DNA of 64,000 bases from Arthrobacter sp. ZGTC131 (lineage in GTDB: Bacteria; Actinomycetota; Actinomycetes; Actinomycetales; Micrococcaceae). Below are positions 1-7,268 of the stretch, in pieces. A program made the translations under genes and the position numbers. How positions within the stretch are numbered: position 1 is the stretch's first letter; every line of letters begins with the position of its first letter. The notes beneath the pieces are model-generated. The model searched no databases and was not told the origin of the DNA. It was given only the letters and a program-made list of their open reading frames with translations. The stretch spans positions 100,102 through 164,101 of the forward strand of contig NZ_PJIK01000011.1 of assembly GCF_002929275.1 (NCBI RefSeq). Direction: 5' to 3'.

Positions 1-315
1 CACCGCGCGGCCACCCTCGCCGAGTTCGGCAGGGTGGACCACCATCCGCTCCACGCCAAGCTCCAGCGCGGCAGGAATGAGCTTCTCCGCCGAGGCCAAA
101 ACCTCGTCAGCGCCGTCCGGATCAATGAGGCTGCCGCCGAAGTAGCCGCTCATGGAAGAGAAGCGGGCACCGGTGGCGGCCAGGGCGGCGATGTCCCGGC
201 CCCGGGTGTCCCACAGCTCCACCTCGAAACCCTGCCCGTGAATCCGGTGCACGCGCTCGATCAGTGGCAGCTCTCCGTAGACCATTTCGGCACAGACGGC
301 CAGACGGAAGCTCAT
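1..315 (-). CDS. Hyi/IolE-like TIM-barrel sugar isomerase (3' end outside window)
   Basis: Partial gene: 105 codons are visible from an ATG, and the rest runs off the left edge. The N-terminus (MSFRLAVCAEMVYGELPLIE, then a GFEVELWD segment) resembles hydroxypyruvate isomerase/xylose-isomerase-like TIM barrels, in which the first strand carries a similar hydrophobic run followed by an acidic residue. Its start overlaps the stop of the upstream dehydrogenase gene as ATGA, so the two are probably translationally coupled. Family knowledge: such enzymes isomerise hydroxypyruvate or inositol- and sugar-derived keto intermediates. The pairing with a Gfo/Idh dehydrogenase and a LacI regulator points to sugar or polyol catabolism. 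The exact substrate cannot be read from the sequence. Confidence 0.75.
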   Translation of the reverse strand, partial: MSFRLAVCAEMVYGELPLIERVHRIHGQGFEVELWDTRGRDIAALAATGARFSSMSGYFGGSLIDPDGADEVLASAEKLIPAALELGVERMVVHPAELGEGGRAV

Positions 316-1433
316 GCGCCGTCCCCCACCGGGTGGAGCTCGGGTTCGGCCGCCCGGAGTTCGGCGACCGAGGCAACATCGACCGGAAGCCCGGTCTCAG
401 CTGAACGCAGGGCGGCCAGCGCCACCGCCAGGGCATTGCGGGCGTCAGTCCCGCCCGGCCCCGGCGTGGCCGGGCCCGGCACGCCGTCGCGGCGTGCTTT
501 CACGGCGTCGACGAAGTGAGCCAGCTCAGCGGTGTAGGCGTCATGGAAGAGATCAACATTCAGCCGCACTGTGTCGGCCCCGATGCCAGCCGCGGTGTAG
601 CTCGTCGCACTGGTGGCCTGCGGTCCGCCCGCCGTGACCATGCCGGCGGAGCCGAAGACTTCGCCGCGCACGTCGTAGCCGTAGAGGGCGTTGAAGTTCG
701 CCTCCGCCACCGCGATGGCGCCGTTGCTGTAGGTCACGGTCACAACTGCAGTGTCCAGGAGACCCCCGGCCTTCGCATCCGGGGCAACGAGGGCGTCAGC
801 GACCGCGTGGACGCGGACCGGAACGGCGCCGGGGTTGAGCCAGTTGAGGGTGTCAAAGTCGTGGATCAGTGTCTCCAGGAAGATCGTGCCAGGCGGAATG
901 CGGTCCGGATTGGAGATCCCTGCTGCAGTGCCGGGGTCCCGTGTCAGAGACCTGAGAAGCTGCGGCACTCCCACGCTGCCGCCGTCAATGAGCTTGCGCG
1001 CCGCGGCGAAATCCGCGGCGTAGCGGCGGTTGAACCCGAACTGAACAACGATCCCGGCCGAATCGGCTGCCTCCAGGGCTTCATCGAGCTCCTCAATGGT
1101 GCGCCCGCCAGGCTTTTCGCAGAACACGTCCTTCCCTGCCCGTGCTGCGGCGGCGATCAGGCCGGAATGGAACCGTGCCGGGGCCGCGATGAGGACGGCG
1201 TCGATCTCCGGATCGCTGATCACGTCGGCCGGGTCGGCGCTGATCTTGCTGACCCGCAGCCTGCTCGCCAGGGTTTCGACGGCGGGAAGGGCCGGATCCG
1301 CAATGGCGGCGAGGCGGGCGTTGGGTATGCGGTGCGCAACAGACTCAGCGTGGAAACTTCCGATCCATCCTGCGCCGATGAGGGCGACGCGGACGGGCCG
1401 GTCTTCGCTGACCGGGTGCTGAAGGAAAGTCAT
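312..1433 (-). CDS. Gfo/Idh/MocA family NAD(P)-dependent dehydrogenase
   Basis: 373 aa. The N-terminal Rossmann fold has the dinucleotide loop GAGWIG at residues 20-25. The family EKP motif (FCEKPGG, about residues 104-110) and the following GFNRRY segment (about 133-138) are intact, and a LIHDFDTLNW stretch supplies the His/Asp region used by inositol 2-dehydrogenase-like members. The length is normal. An AGGAG ribosome site lies six bases before the ATG. Expected role: oxidation of a cyclic polyol or sugar (myo-inositol, scyllo-inositol or similar) with NAD(P)+. It is divergent from the LacI gene, and its promoter region carries the first of two LacI-type operators, so induction by the catabolic substrate is likely. 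The downstream isomerase is coupled to it. The precise substrate is unknown. Confidence 0.88.
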   Translation of the reverse strand: MTFLQHPVSEDRPVRVALIGAGWIGSFHAESVAHRIPNARLAAIADPALPAVETLASRLRVSKISADPADVISDPEIDAVLIAAPARFHSGLIAAAARAGKDVFCEKPGGRTIEELDEALEAADSAGIVVQFGFNRRYAADFAAARKLIDGGSVGVPQLLRSLTRDPGTAAGISNPDRIPPGTIFLETLIHDFDTLNWLNPGAVPVRVHAVADALVAPDAKAGGLLDTAVVTVTYSNGAIAVAEANFNALYGYDVRGEVFGSAGMVTAGGPQATSATSYTAAGIGADTVRLNVDLFHDAYTAELAHFVDAVKARRDGVPGPATPGPGGTDARNALAVALAALRSAETGLPVDVASVAELRAAEPELHPVGDGA

Positions 1434-1454
1434 GAATACTCCTGTGCTCGGCGT

Positions 1455-1468
1455 CTAGATCGTTCTAG
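1455..1468. promoter_or_regulatory. Operator 1 for the divergent LacI-type regulator
   Basis: CTAGA-TCGT-TCTAG is an inverted repeat with perfect 5-bp arms. It lies about 20 bp before the start of the dehydrogenase gene, and a second nearly identical copy is 47 bp away. LacI-family operators are typically short palindromes of this kind, so it is inferred to be bound by the adjacent regulator. Confidence 0.7.
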
Positions 1469-1501
1469 TAACACCATGCTGGCATGAGATTCCCGGCCTG
1501 T

Positions 1502-1515
1502 CTAGATCGTTCTAT
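1502..1515. promoter_or_regulatory. Operator 2 for the divergent LacI-type regulator
   Basis: CTAGATCGTTCTAT differs from operator 1 only in its last base. It sits 26 bp before the LacI start codon. Two copies 47 bp apart in a 108-bp divergent region suggest that both the catabolic genes and the regulator itself are controlled. Confidence 0.65.
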
Positions 1516-1541
1516 ACACTTGGAGCGGACGAGGAGGTTAC

Positions 1542-2564
1542 ATGACGGAACAGCAGCGCCGCCCAACGGTGATGGACGTGGCCCAGGCGGCCGGCGTCTC
1601 ACGGGCCCTGGTTTCCATCGTGATGCGCGGCGCCCCCGGTGCCGCGGAATCCACCCGGCAGAAGGTCCTCGAGGCGGCGCGGGAACTCGGCTACAGGCCG
1701 GACAGCCGCGCCCGCCTGCTCCGCAGCAGCCGCACCAGGCTTCTTGGCCTGAGTTTCTTCAGCGCGCACGCCTTTCACGCCGAGATTGTGGATGCCGCGT
1801 ACGCAGCAGCCACGTCGCGGGGGTATGAACTGGCGTTGAGCGCGGTGGCCAAGGGCCGACCAGAGACCCGGGCCATTGAGTCGCTGCTCGATTTCGGCTC
1901 CGCAGCGCTCATCCTGATCTCGCCGACCCTCAGTGCCGAGGAGCTGGCCGGGTATGCCGGCCAGGTGCCCGTCGTCAGCCTCCTGCGCGACGACGTCGGC
2001 GAACCGGTGGACTCGGTCAGCAGCGACGACCACGCGGGCATCCGCATGGCGGTGGACCACCTGACCGGCATCGGTCACCGCAGGATCGTTCATATCGACG
2101 GCGGCACGGCAGTTTCTGCAGAGCTGCGCAGGGCGGCGTTCCGCGCCGAGATGGACCGTCTCGGGCTGCCGGCCCGAATCATCCCCGGCGGACCCACCGA
2201 AGAGGACGGGCTGAGGGCCCTCCGGTCACTACGCGCGGACCTCCCATCCGCCGTCATCGCCTTCAATGACAGGTGCGCCCTGGGTGTGGTCGAGGGCCTC
2301 CGGGCGGACGGGTTGAAAGTGCCTGACGACGTGTCGGTGCTGGGCTATGACGACAGCCAGTTTGCCCGGCTCAGCTACTTGCAGTTGTCGTCCGTCAGCC
2401 AGGACGCGCCATTGCTCGCTGCCGCAGCCGTAGACCGCGCCATTGACCGTATTGAGGGAACGCAAGCCCCCGCCCACGTTGTCAGCACCCCGCATCTGGT
2501 GGTCCGCAAAACCTCAGCCCCTTTGCGCGACGATCTGCGGGAATCTGTAAGACTTGCCCCATGA
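1542..2564 (+). CDS. LacI-family transcriptional regulator
   Basis: 340 aa, normal length for the family. The N-terminal LacI helix-turn-helix is clear at about residues 9-28 (TVMDVAQAAGVSRALVSIVM), followed by the hinge region containing GYRPDSRARLL and then a periplasmic-binding-protein-like effector domain with the usual segments (LGLSFFS, DDHAGIRMAVDHL, VIAFNDRCALGVVEGL, DVSVLGYDDSQFARL). A GGAGG site precedes the ATG. It is divergent from a dehydrogenase and isomerase pair, and two matching palindromes lie in between, so it most likely represses those genes and itself until a sugar-like ligand binds. The stop overlaps the next start as ATGA. Confidence 0.93.
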   Translation: MTEQQRRPTVMDVAQAAGVSRALVSIVMRGAPGAAESTRQKVLEAARELGYRPDSRARLLRSSRTRLLGLSFFSAHAFHAEIVDAAYAAATSRGYELALSAVAKGRPETRAIESLLDFGSAALILISPTLSAEELAGYAGQVPVVSLLRDDVGEPVDSVSSDDHAGIRMAVDHLTGIGHRRIVHIDGGTAVSAELRRAAFRAEMDRLGLPARIIPGGPTEEDGLRALRSLRADLPSAVIAFNDRCALGVVEGLRADGLKVPDDVSVLGYDDSQFARLSYLQLSSVSQDAPLLAAAAVDRAIDRIEGTQAPAHVVSTPHLVVRKTSAPLRDDLRESVRLAP

Positions 2565-2863
2565 TTACTGAACACGCGTTGCTTCCCGTCATTCCTGGTC
2601 TGGAACGGGATTTTGAAGCGGCGTTCGACCGGGCCCGTTTGATTATTGCCTCGATGCCTGGCTTTGTCTCGTTGTCGCTCTCGCGTTCGATCGAAACTCC
2701 CAGCACGTACCTACTGCTCGTGCAATGGGACAGCCTTGAGGATCACACCGAGGGTTTCAGGGGATCCCCGGAGTACCAGCAGTGGCGTGAGTTATTGCAC
2801 CGCTTCTATCAGCCGTTCCCCCTGGTCGAACACTACGAGACCGTGCACTCCGCTTCGAGATAG
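2561..2863 (+). CDS. Antibiotic biosynthesis monooxygenase (ABM) domain protein
   Basis: 100 aa, the size of single-domain ABM/dimeric alpha-beta barrel proteins. Supporting features are the central motif YLLLVQWDSLEDHTEGFRGS followed by the aromatic C-terminal segment EYQQWRELLHRFYQPFPLVEHYE, both characteristic of the family. These proteins dimerise into a barrel and act as cofactor-free oxygenases, haem-degrading enzymes or isomerases. No specific function can be assigned here. It starts within the stop codon of the LacI gene (ATGA), so it is probably cotranscribed with the regulator. Confidence 0.8.
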   Translation: MITEHALLPVIPGLERDFEAAFDRARLIIASMPGFVSLSLSRSIETPSTYLLLVQWDSLEDHTEGFRGSPEYQQWRELLHRFYQPFPLVEHYETVHSASR

Positions 2864-2894
2864 CGCCCGTTAGTCTCGTCGCCGGTCGGTCGTG

Positions 2895-4442
2895 TCAGTC
2901 ACCGGCTGCCAGGACACCGTTCCTCAGCTCCACCAGCCGGTGGGCATGCGCCCGCGCGAACGCGAGGTCATGCGTCACAAGGACGACGGCGGCGCCGCGG
3001 CCGGCGGCCGCTGTCATGGCGTCGGACAGCCGCCTGAGGCCATGGGCATCCAGCGCGACCGTTGGTTCGTCCAGGGCCAGCACCTCCGGCTCACGGGCAA
3101 GGACGGTTGCAAGCGCCAGCAGCCGCTGGCCAGAGCCGGACAGCTCGTGCGGGTGGACGTTGCCGGCCGCGCTCAGGCCCACCGACGCCAGCGCCTCAGC
3201 CGCCCGGACGGGCGCTGAGGCGCCGAACCTGCGGTCCAGGCCGAAGAACACCTCGCGAAGCACGGTCCGTTCGAACAGCTGGTCGTGAGGATGCTGGAAG
3301 AGCAGCCCGAGCCGCTGGGCGATGACGCCGGTGGGAACCCCCGCTATGGCCTCGCCGCCAATGCGGACCTCCCCGCGGAGCGGGCTGAGCAGCCCGTTGA
3401 ACAGGCGCAGCAGCGTCGATTTCCCCGCCCCGTTCGGACCCGTCACCGCCACGATCTCCCCGGGCCACACGTCCAGGACCACATTCTCCAGAAGGAGCGG
3501 ACGGCCAAGGTATTCCGTGCCGAACCCGAAGGACACCCGGTCCAGTTCCAGCGCCGGCACACTGTCCTTGGCCGGACGTGCCCGGGACTGTGCCTGAGCA
3601 AACTGCTGTACCTGCCCTGAGGGCGCTCCGGACGGCTCGCTGACAACAACGCCGGAACTGGCCAGCTCCTCACCGGCGAGGATCCGGTCCGGCGGTCCGG
3701 CCGCTGTTGCGGCCCCGTCCTCCAGCACGAGCCAGGGTTCCGCCAAGCGCGTCAGCAGGTCTGCGCTTTGGCTCAGCACCACGACGGCGGTCCCCCGGGC
3801 CAGTTCGGCGGCCACCAGTTCCGTGAGGGTCCGGGTTCCGTCCGCGTCGAGGGACGCCAGCGGCTCATCGAGGATCAGGACGGCGGGATCCGCCACGATG
3901 GCACAGCCGACGGCCAGGCGCCGCAGTTCTCCTCCGGAGAGGGTTGCGGGGTCGCGTTCGAGCAGGCTGGCGAGGCCGGTCCGGCGGGCTGTCTCGGCGA
4001 CGATCCGCACCATCTCGGCGCGCTCCATCCCCCGGTTTTCCAGTCCGAAGGCAAGTTCCTCTTCCACGGTGGCGCGGACAGCCGAGAGCATGGCGGCCGG
4101 ATCTTGCGGGACATATCCCACCTGCTCGGCCCAGGCGGCGGGATCGATCTGCGGGTCACTGTCCGCTCCGAAAAAGACCAGCGGTCGCCAGGCCTCCTGC
4201 TGTCCGACGGATTCCAGCTCCAGGCGTCCCTTCAGTTTCCCGTCCCGTCCGCCCGCCAGCCAGCCGCCGAGCAGCCGCCCCAGGGTGGATTTGCCGCTGC
4301 CGGAACCGCCCAGCACCGCGATCAGCGATCCCGGTGCGGCCACGATTTCCACGTCGCGCAGCGCCGGACGGGCGTCGCCGTGGAACGCGAAGGATTCTAT
4401 GGCCGCCCTGAGCGTGACCGCAGCTGATACCTGACCGTTCAT
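2895..4442 (-). CDS. ECF transporter ATPase with two fused ABC domains (EcfA-EcfA')
   Basis: 515 aa from the ATG at 4442, chosen because it overlaps the stop of the T-subunit gene as ATGA; the frame stays open further upstream but there lies inside that gene. There are two ABC domains in one chain. The first has Walker A GGSGSGKST, signature LSGGELRRLA and Walker B VLILDEPLASLD. The second has Walker A GPNGAGKST, the altered signature LSGSGQRLLALA and Walker B VLALDEPTVALD. In energy-coupling-factor transporters two such ATPases drive uptake of vitamins, nucleobases or similar small molecules through T and S membrane subunits, both of which are encoded just upstream. The odd second signature suggests the two ATP sites are not equivalent. 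Confidence 0.92.
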   Translation of the reverse strand: MNGQVSAAVTLRAAIESFAFHGDARPALRDVEIVAAPGSLIAVLGGSGSGKSTLGRLLGGWLAGGRDGKLKGRLELESVGQQEAWRPLVFFGADSDPQIDPAAWAEQVGYVPQDPAAMLSAVRATVEEELAFGLENRGMERAEMVRIVAETARRTGLASLLERDPATLSGGELRRLAVGCAIVADPAVLILDEPLASLDADGTRTLTELVAAELARGTAVVVLSQSADLLTRLAEPWLVLEDGAATAAGPPDRILAGEELASSGVVVSEPSGAPSGQVQQFAQAQSRARPAKDSVPALELDRVSFGFGTEYLGRPLLLENVVLDVWPGEIVAVTGPNGAGKSTLLRLFNGLLSPLRGEVRIGGEAIAGVPTGVIAQRLGLLFQHPHDQLFERTVLREVFFGLDRRFGASAPVRAAEALASVGLSAAGNVHPHELSGSGQRLLALATVLAREPEVLALDEPTVALDAHGLRRLSDAMTAAAGRGAAVVLVTHDLAFARAHAHRLVELRNGVLAAGD

Positions 4443-5194
4443 GCCTGGCCTCGGGACAGGGACGCGGCAATCCGCACCGCCACGGCAGCCGCGGCCAGCA
4501 GGACCGCAACAATCCGGAAGCCCCGCTGGGCCGGCGAGTCTCGGACTTGCGTGTATGTGGTCCGGGGGCCGGTGCGCCTGAACCCCCTCGCGTCCAGTGC
4601 CTGCGCTCTGATGCCGGCATCGTGGACCAGCCCCAGCACCAGCGGCACCATCTGCAGCCGCACCGCCCCAAGGCGGTTTCCGACTCCCTTCCCCACCACC
4701 AGGCCCCGCGATTCCTGCGCCTGCCGGACCTTCTCCAGCCGGGCGGCGATGATGGGGGCGAGCATCAGCGTGGACGCCAGCACATAGCCGAACTGCGGCG
4801 GAAGGCGAAGCGTGGCCAGGGCGGCGACGAGTTCCGGCACCCTGACACTGAACGAAAACAGCAGCAGGACCAGGACAAACGCAGACGTACGCAACCCCAT
4901 GTCCACAGCGAATCCCAGACCTTCCGTAGTGACCCGCGCCGGTCCCCAGCTGGCGAGCACGCTGCGGCCCTCGGGGAAGAAGAGCCCGTGCATCACGAGG
5001 AGCGACAACCAGAACGGCGCCAGGATAACGCCAGCGGCGAGGAACACGCGGCGCGCAGCGCCAGTGACGCCAGCCAGCAGCACCGCACCGGCTGCAACGG
5101 TGAGGGAGACCACCCAACTGGCGGCCGCCGTCGTGATCACCAGTACGGCTGCGGCCGCCGTCAGGGTGGTGAGCGGGTTGAGGCGGGGCGCCAC
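4439..5194 (-). CDS. ECF transporter transmembrane subunit (EcfT)
   Basis: 251 aa from a GTG placed two bases after the S-subunit stop. It has several hydrophobic segments in the N-terminal half and a charged cytoplasmic region carrying the EcfT coupling motif: QAQESRGL and ALDARGFRR are two A-R-G-like short helices that contact the ATPases in this family. It links the S component to the ATPase pair. It is the middle gene of the leftward S-T-A unit and overlaps the ATPase gene by four bases. The pattern is the usual one for an ECF module that has its own T subunit. Confidence 0.88.
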   Translation of the reverse strand: MAPRLNPLTTLTAAAAVLVITTAAASWVVSLTVAAGAVLLAGVTGAARRVFLAAGVILAPFWLSLLVMHGLFFPEGRSVLASWGPARVTTEGLGFAVDMGLRTSAFVLVLLLFSFSVRVPELVAALATLRLPPQFGYVLASTLMLAPIIAARLEKVRQAQESRGLVVGKGVGNRLGAVRLQMVPLVLGLVHDAGIRAQALDARGFRRTGPRTTYTQVRDSPAQRGFRIVAVLLAAAAVAVRIAASLSRGQA

Positions 5195-5196
5195 GG

Positions 5197-6018
5197 TCAG
5201 GCGTTCCGCTTAGCCGGCTCCTTGCCTGCGAGGACGTGGTAGCGGCGGACGAACGGGAACTGGAGCGTGGTGCGCCGCGGAAGGGCGTAGACCAGCACGG
5301 CCGCGATGGTAAAGACGATGGCCTTGTCCATGGGGTCGGAAATCAGGGCCTGCTTGGTGATGGCGGCCAGCAGGGTGTCGCCCATTGCGCGGAAGGCACT
5401 CACGATCGCGCCGGTTCCGGCTCCGGAGGTTCCCCCGAACACGAAGGCGGCGATGGGCGCCGAGACGACGCCGGCCACAATGCCGGTGAGGAAACCGGCA
5501 ACGGGCGCGAAGTAGAAGCGCCGGAACAGCCCGTAGCGGGCAGCGGTGCCCGCGAGGAAGCCGATCAGCGCCGCGCCCGCCGCGAACGGCAGCACGGTGG
5601 GATTGATGAGGGACCAGACAATGCTGCTCAAGGCACCGGTGGCGGCGCCTGCCGCGGGGCCGGCCAGGACGGCAATCAGCACCGTGCCGATGGAATCGAG
5701 GTAGAACGGGAGGCCGCTGGTGCCCATGAGCTGGCCGAGAACGATGTTCAGGACCAGCGCGACCGGGATGAGCACCACCGTGGAGGTGGGAAGGGTGGGA
5801 AGCACGCCCACAATCAGCAGGACCGCGCCGAGCAGGAACCCGCCCATCGCAACGAGGGCCGAGACGCTGCCGAGCCCGCCGGCGATATCGGCCGGCTGGG
5901 TGAGCACCAGGTAGATGAACGTGGCTGCGATCGCGGCGGCCCCCAGGATTTCGAGCAGCCGGCGGTTCCGGCCCGCCTGCTGACCGGGGGTGGGGAGAGT
6001 AAGGGACGGCTGTGACAT
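5197..6018 (-). CDS. ECF transporter substrate-binding membrane subunit (S component)
   Basis: 273 aa with six or more hydrophobic segments and Gly/Ala-rich helices ([40 protein letters not shown]). It belongs to the ECF S-component type often annotated as the energy-coupling factor substrate-specific component. This subunit determines what is imported. The gene immediately upstream on the same strand encodes an inosine/uridine-type nucleoside hydrolase, so a nucleoside, a nucleobase or a related compound is the best guess for the cargo. It is a guess from context: S components diverge too far for the substrate to be read from sequence. The start is the ATG at 6018, preceded by an AAGGAACC ribosome site. 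Confidence 0.85.
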   Translation of the reverse strand: MSQPSLTLPTPGQQAGRNRRLLEILGAAAIAATFIYLVLTQPADIAGGLGSVSALVAMGGFLLGAVLLIVGVLPTLPTSTVVLIPVALVLNIVLGQLMGTSGLPFYLDSIGTVLIAVLAGPAAGAATGALSSIVWSLINPTVLPFAAGAALIGFLAGTAARYGLFRRFYFAPVAGFLTGIVAGVVSAPIAAFVFGGTSGAGTGAIVSAFRAMGDTLLAAITKQALISDPMDKAIVFTIAAVLVYALPRRTTLQFPFVRRYHVLAGKEPAKRNA

Positions 6019-6138
6019 GGTGGTTCCTTAGGCTGACGACGGCGGGTCCCGCACCTGTGGCGTGATGTTCCGCGTACTCAAAAGTGGGGCGCCTATGTCA
6101 CCTTGGCGCGGCTACCATCCTACCGACCGCCGGCAACG

Positions 6139-6252
6139 CCTGCTACGCAGTGTCCCGGCCGCTTGGCGGTGTCCTTCCTGCTTCGCAGTGTTCTACCTGC
6201 TTCGCAGTGTTCTGCCTGCTTCGCAGGGGCCTAGCTGCTACGCAGGGGCAGG
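6139..6252. repeat. Six tandem ~19-bp units, each forming a short CTGC/GCAG hairpin
   Basis: Units begin at about 6139, 6159, 6177, 6196, 6215 and 6234. Each holds an 11-bp inverted repeat with 4-bp arms and a 3-nt loop (CTGCTTCGCAG or CTGCTACGCAG). The second unit reads CCGCTTGGCGG: both arms have changed together, so pairing is kept. On the minus strand several units contain GCGAAGC, a sequence known to form an unusually stable mini-hairpin. The last unit runs into the 3' end of the nucleoside hydrolase gene, and the array separates it from the ECF genes. A role in transcript processing, termination or supercoiling is possible. Confidence 0.85.
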
Positions 6253-7268
6253 GAGCGCGCCAACGCGCCCACGGAAGAGATCAGCTCGTCGAAGCACTGC
6301 CCGGGATCATTGGAGGTGACGATCCGTGCGTTGGCCGGCTCTTTCCAGATGCCGCGGAAATCTGCGACCGTGGTGCCGATGAGCCGCGGCGAAGCGGTTT
6401 CCACATGGACGGTCGCGGGCCGCGTCCCGTAGGGCGTACGGCCGACCGCGACGGCGGCAGCGAAGGCGTCATGCATGTGCGCAACGAACCCCTGATCATA
6501 CAGCCGGTGGAATTCCATGTAGAAGCGGATGGCGTCCGACAAGCAGGCCACGAGCGGATTCCCTGACCGGCTGCGCTGCCCTTCCGGCTGCTCCGGCAGC
6601 ACGAGCTCCGGTTCAGCCTCCCCGGCCGCCTCGGCCAGCCGCTGCAGGTGCTCCGGCCGCAACTCGATCCGCTCGGTGGTCTCCAGGGCGCACACCACCG
6701 GCAGGCTGTCATGCGGAAGGCCGCTGTAGGCGGCGAAAACCTCCTGCGCCGCATGCGGATCCACGGACACGTTCCATTCCGCCGTGGGCGTGGTGTTGCC
6801 CAGGTAGTTGAAGCATCCGCCCATGATGACCAGACCGTTCAGCAGCTTGGGCAGGTCCGGCTCGCGGCGCAGGGCCAGCGCGAAGTTGGTCAGCGGGCCG
6901 GTGATCAGCCCTGTGATCTCCCCCGGATGTGCCCGGACCGTCTCCACCCACACGTCAACGGCATGCCGCGGCGATATCTCTCCTGCCGGCGGCGGCAGTT
7001 CCGCATAGCCGATTCCCTGGGGGCCGTGGGTCTCCTCGGTGGTCACCAAGGGGATTTCCAGCGGCACCTCGGCTCCGACTGCCACTTCCACGCCGGCGCG
7101 GCCGCAGAGTTCCAGAAGGGCGAGGTTGTTCAGGGCCACCTGCCGGGCACCCACGTTGCCGGCCGTGCACGTGATGGCCTGGATGGCGACCTCCGGCCGG
7201 GAGAGCAGGTAGACCAGTGCGAGGGCGTCGTCAATCCCGGTATCGACGTCCATCAGGACGGACTGCAT
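6231..7268 (-). CDS. Inosine/uridine-preferring nucleoside hydrolase family protein
   Basis: 345 aa. The N-terminal calcium-binding signature DVDTGIDDALAL (residues 7-18) is the family hallmark. A TGPLTNFALAL segment and an EWNVSVDPHAA motif, the usual E-x-N-x-x-x-D arrangement, complete the active site. These enzymes split the N-glycosidic bond of ribonucleosides to give ribose and free base. The start ATG overlaps the stop of the upstream aldo/keto reductase (TGATG). The last few codons (LPLRSS) and the stop are encoded inside the last unit of a tandem hairpin repeat, so the C-terminus looks recently altered by that repeat. Together with the downstream ECF importer this suggests nucleoside salvage. 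Confidence 0.9.
   Translation of the reverse strand: MQSVLMDVDTGIDDALALVYLLSRPEVAIQAITCTAGNVGARQVALNNLALLELCGRAGVEVAVGAEVPLEIPLVTTEETHGPQGIGYAELPPPAGEISPRHAVDVWVETVRAHPGEITGLITGPLTNFALALRREPDLPKLLNGLVIMGGCFNYLGNTTPTAEWNVSVDPHAAQEVFAAYSGLPHDSLPVVCALETTERIELRPEHLQRLAEAAGEAEPELVLPEQPEGQRSRSGNPLVACLSDAIRFYMEFHRLYDQGFVAHMHDAFAAAVAVGRTPYGTRPATVHVETASPRLIGTTVADFRGIWKEPANARIVTSNDPGQCFDELISSVGALARSLPLRSS

Noticed and set aside
4443-5117. N-terminal extension of the ECF ATPase to 740 residues
   Set aside because: The extra stretch lies within the T-subunit gene in another frame and has no ABC similarity; the ATGA overlap marks the real start.
6019-6138. Vitamin riboswitch (such as TPP) before the ECF S gene
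   Set aside because: I could not find the conserved TPP or cobalamin core elements in this 120-bp stretch.
6139-6252. CRISPR array
   Set aside because: Units are directly adjacent with no unique spacers, and no cas genes are present.
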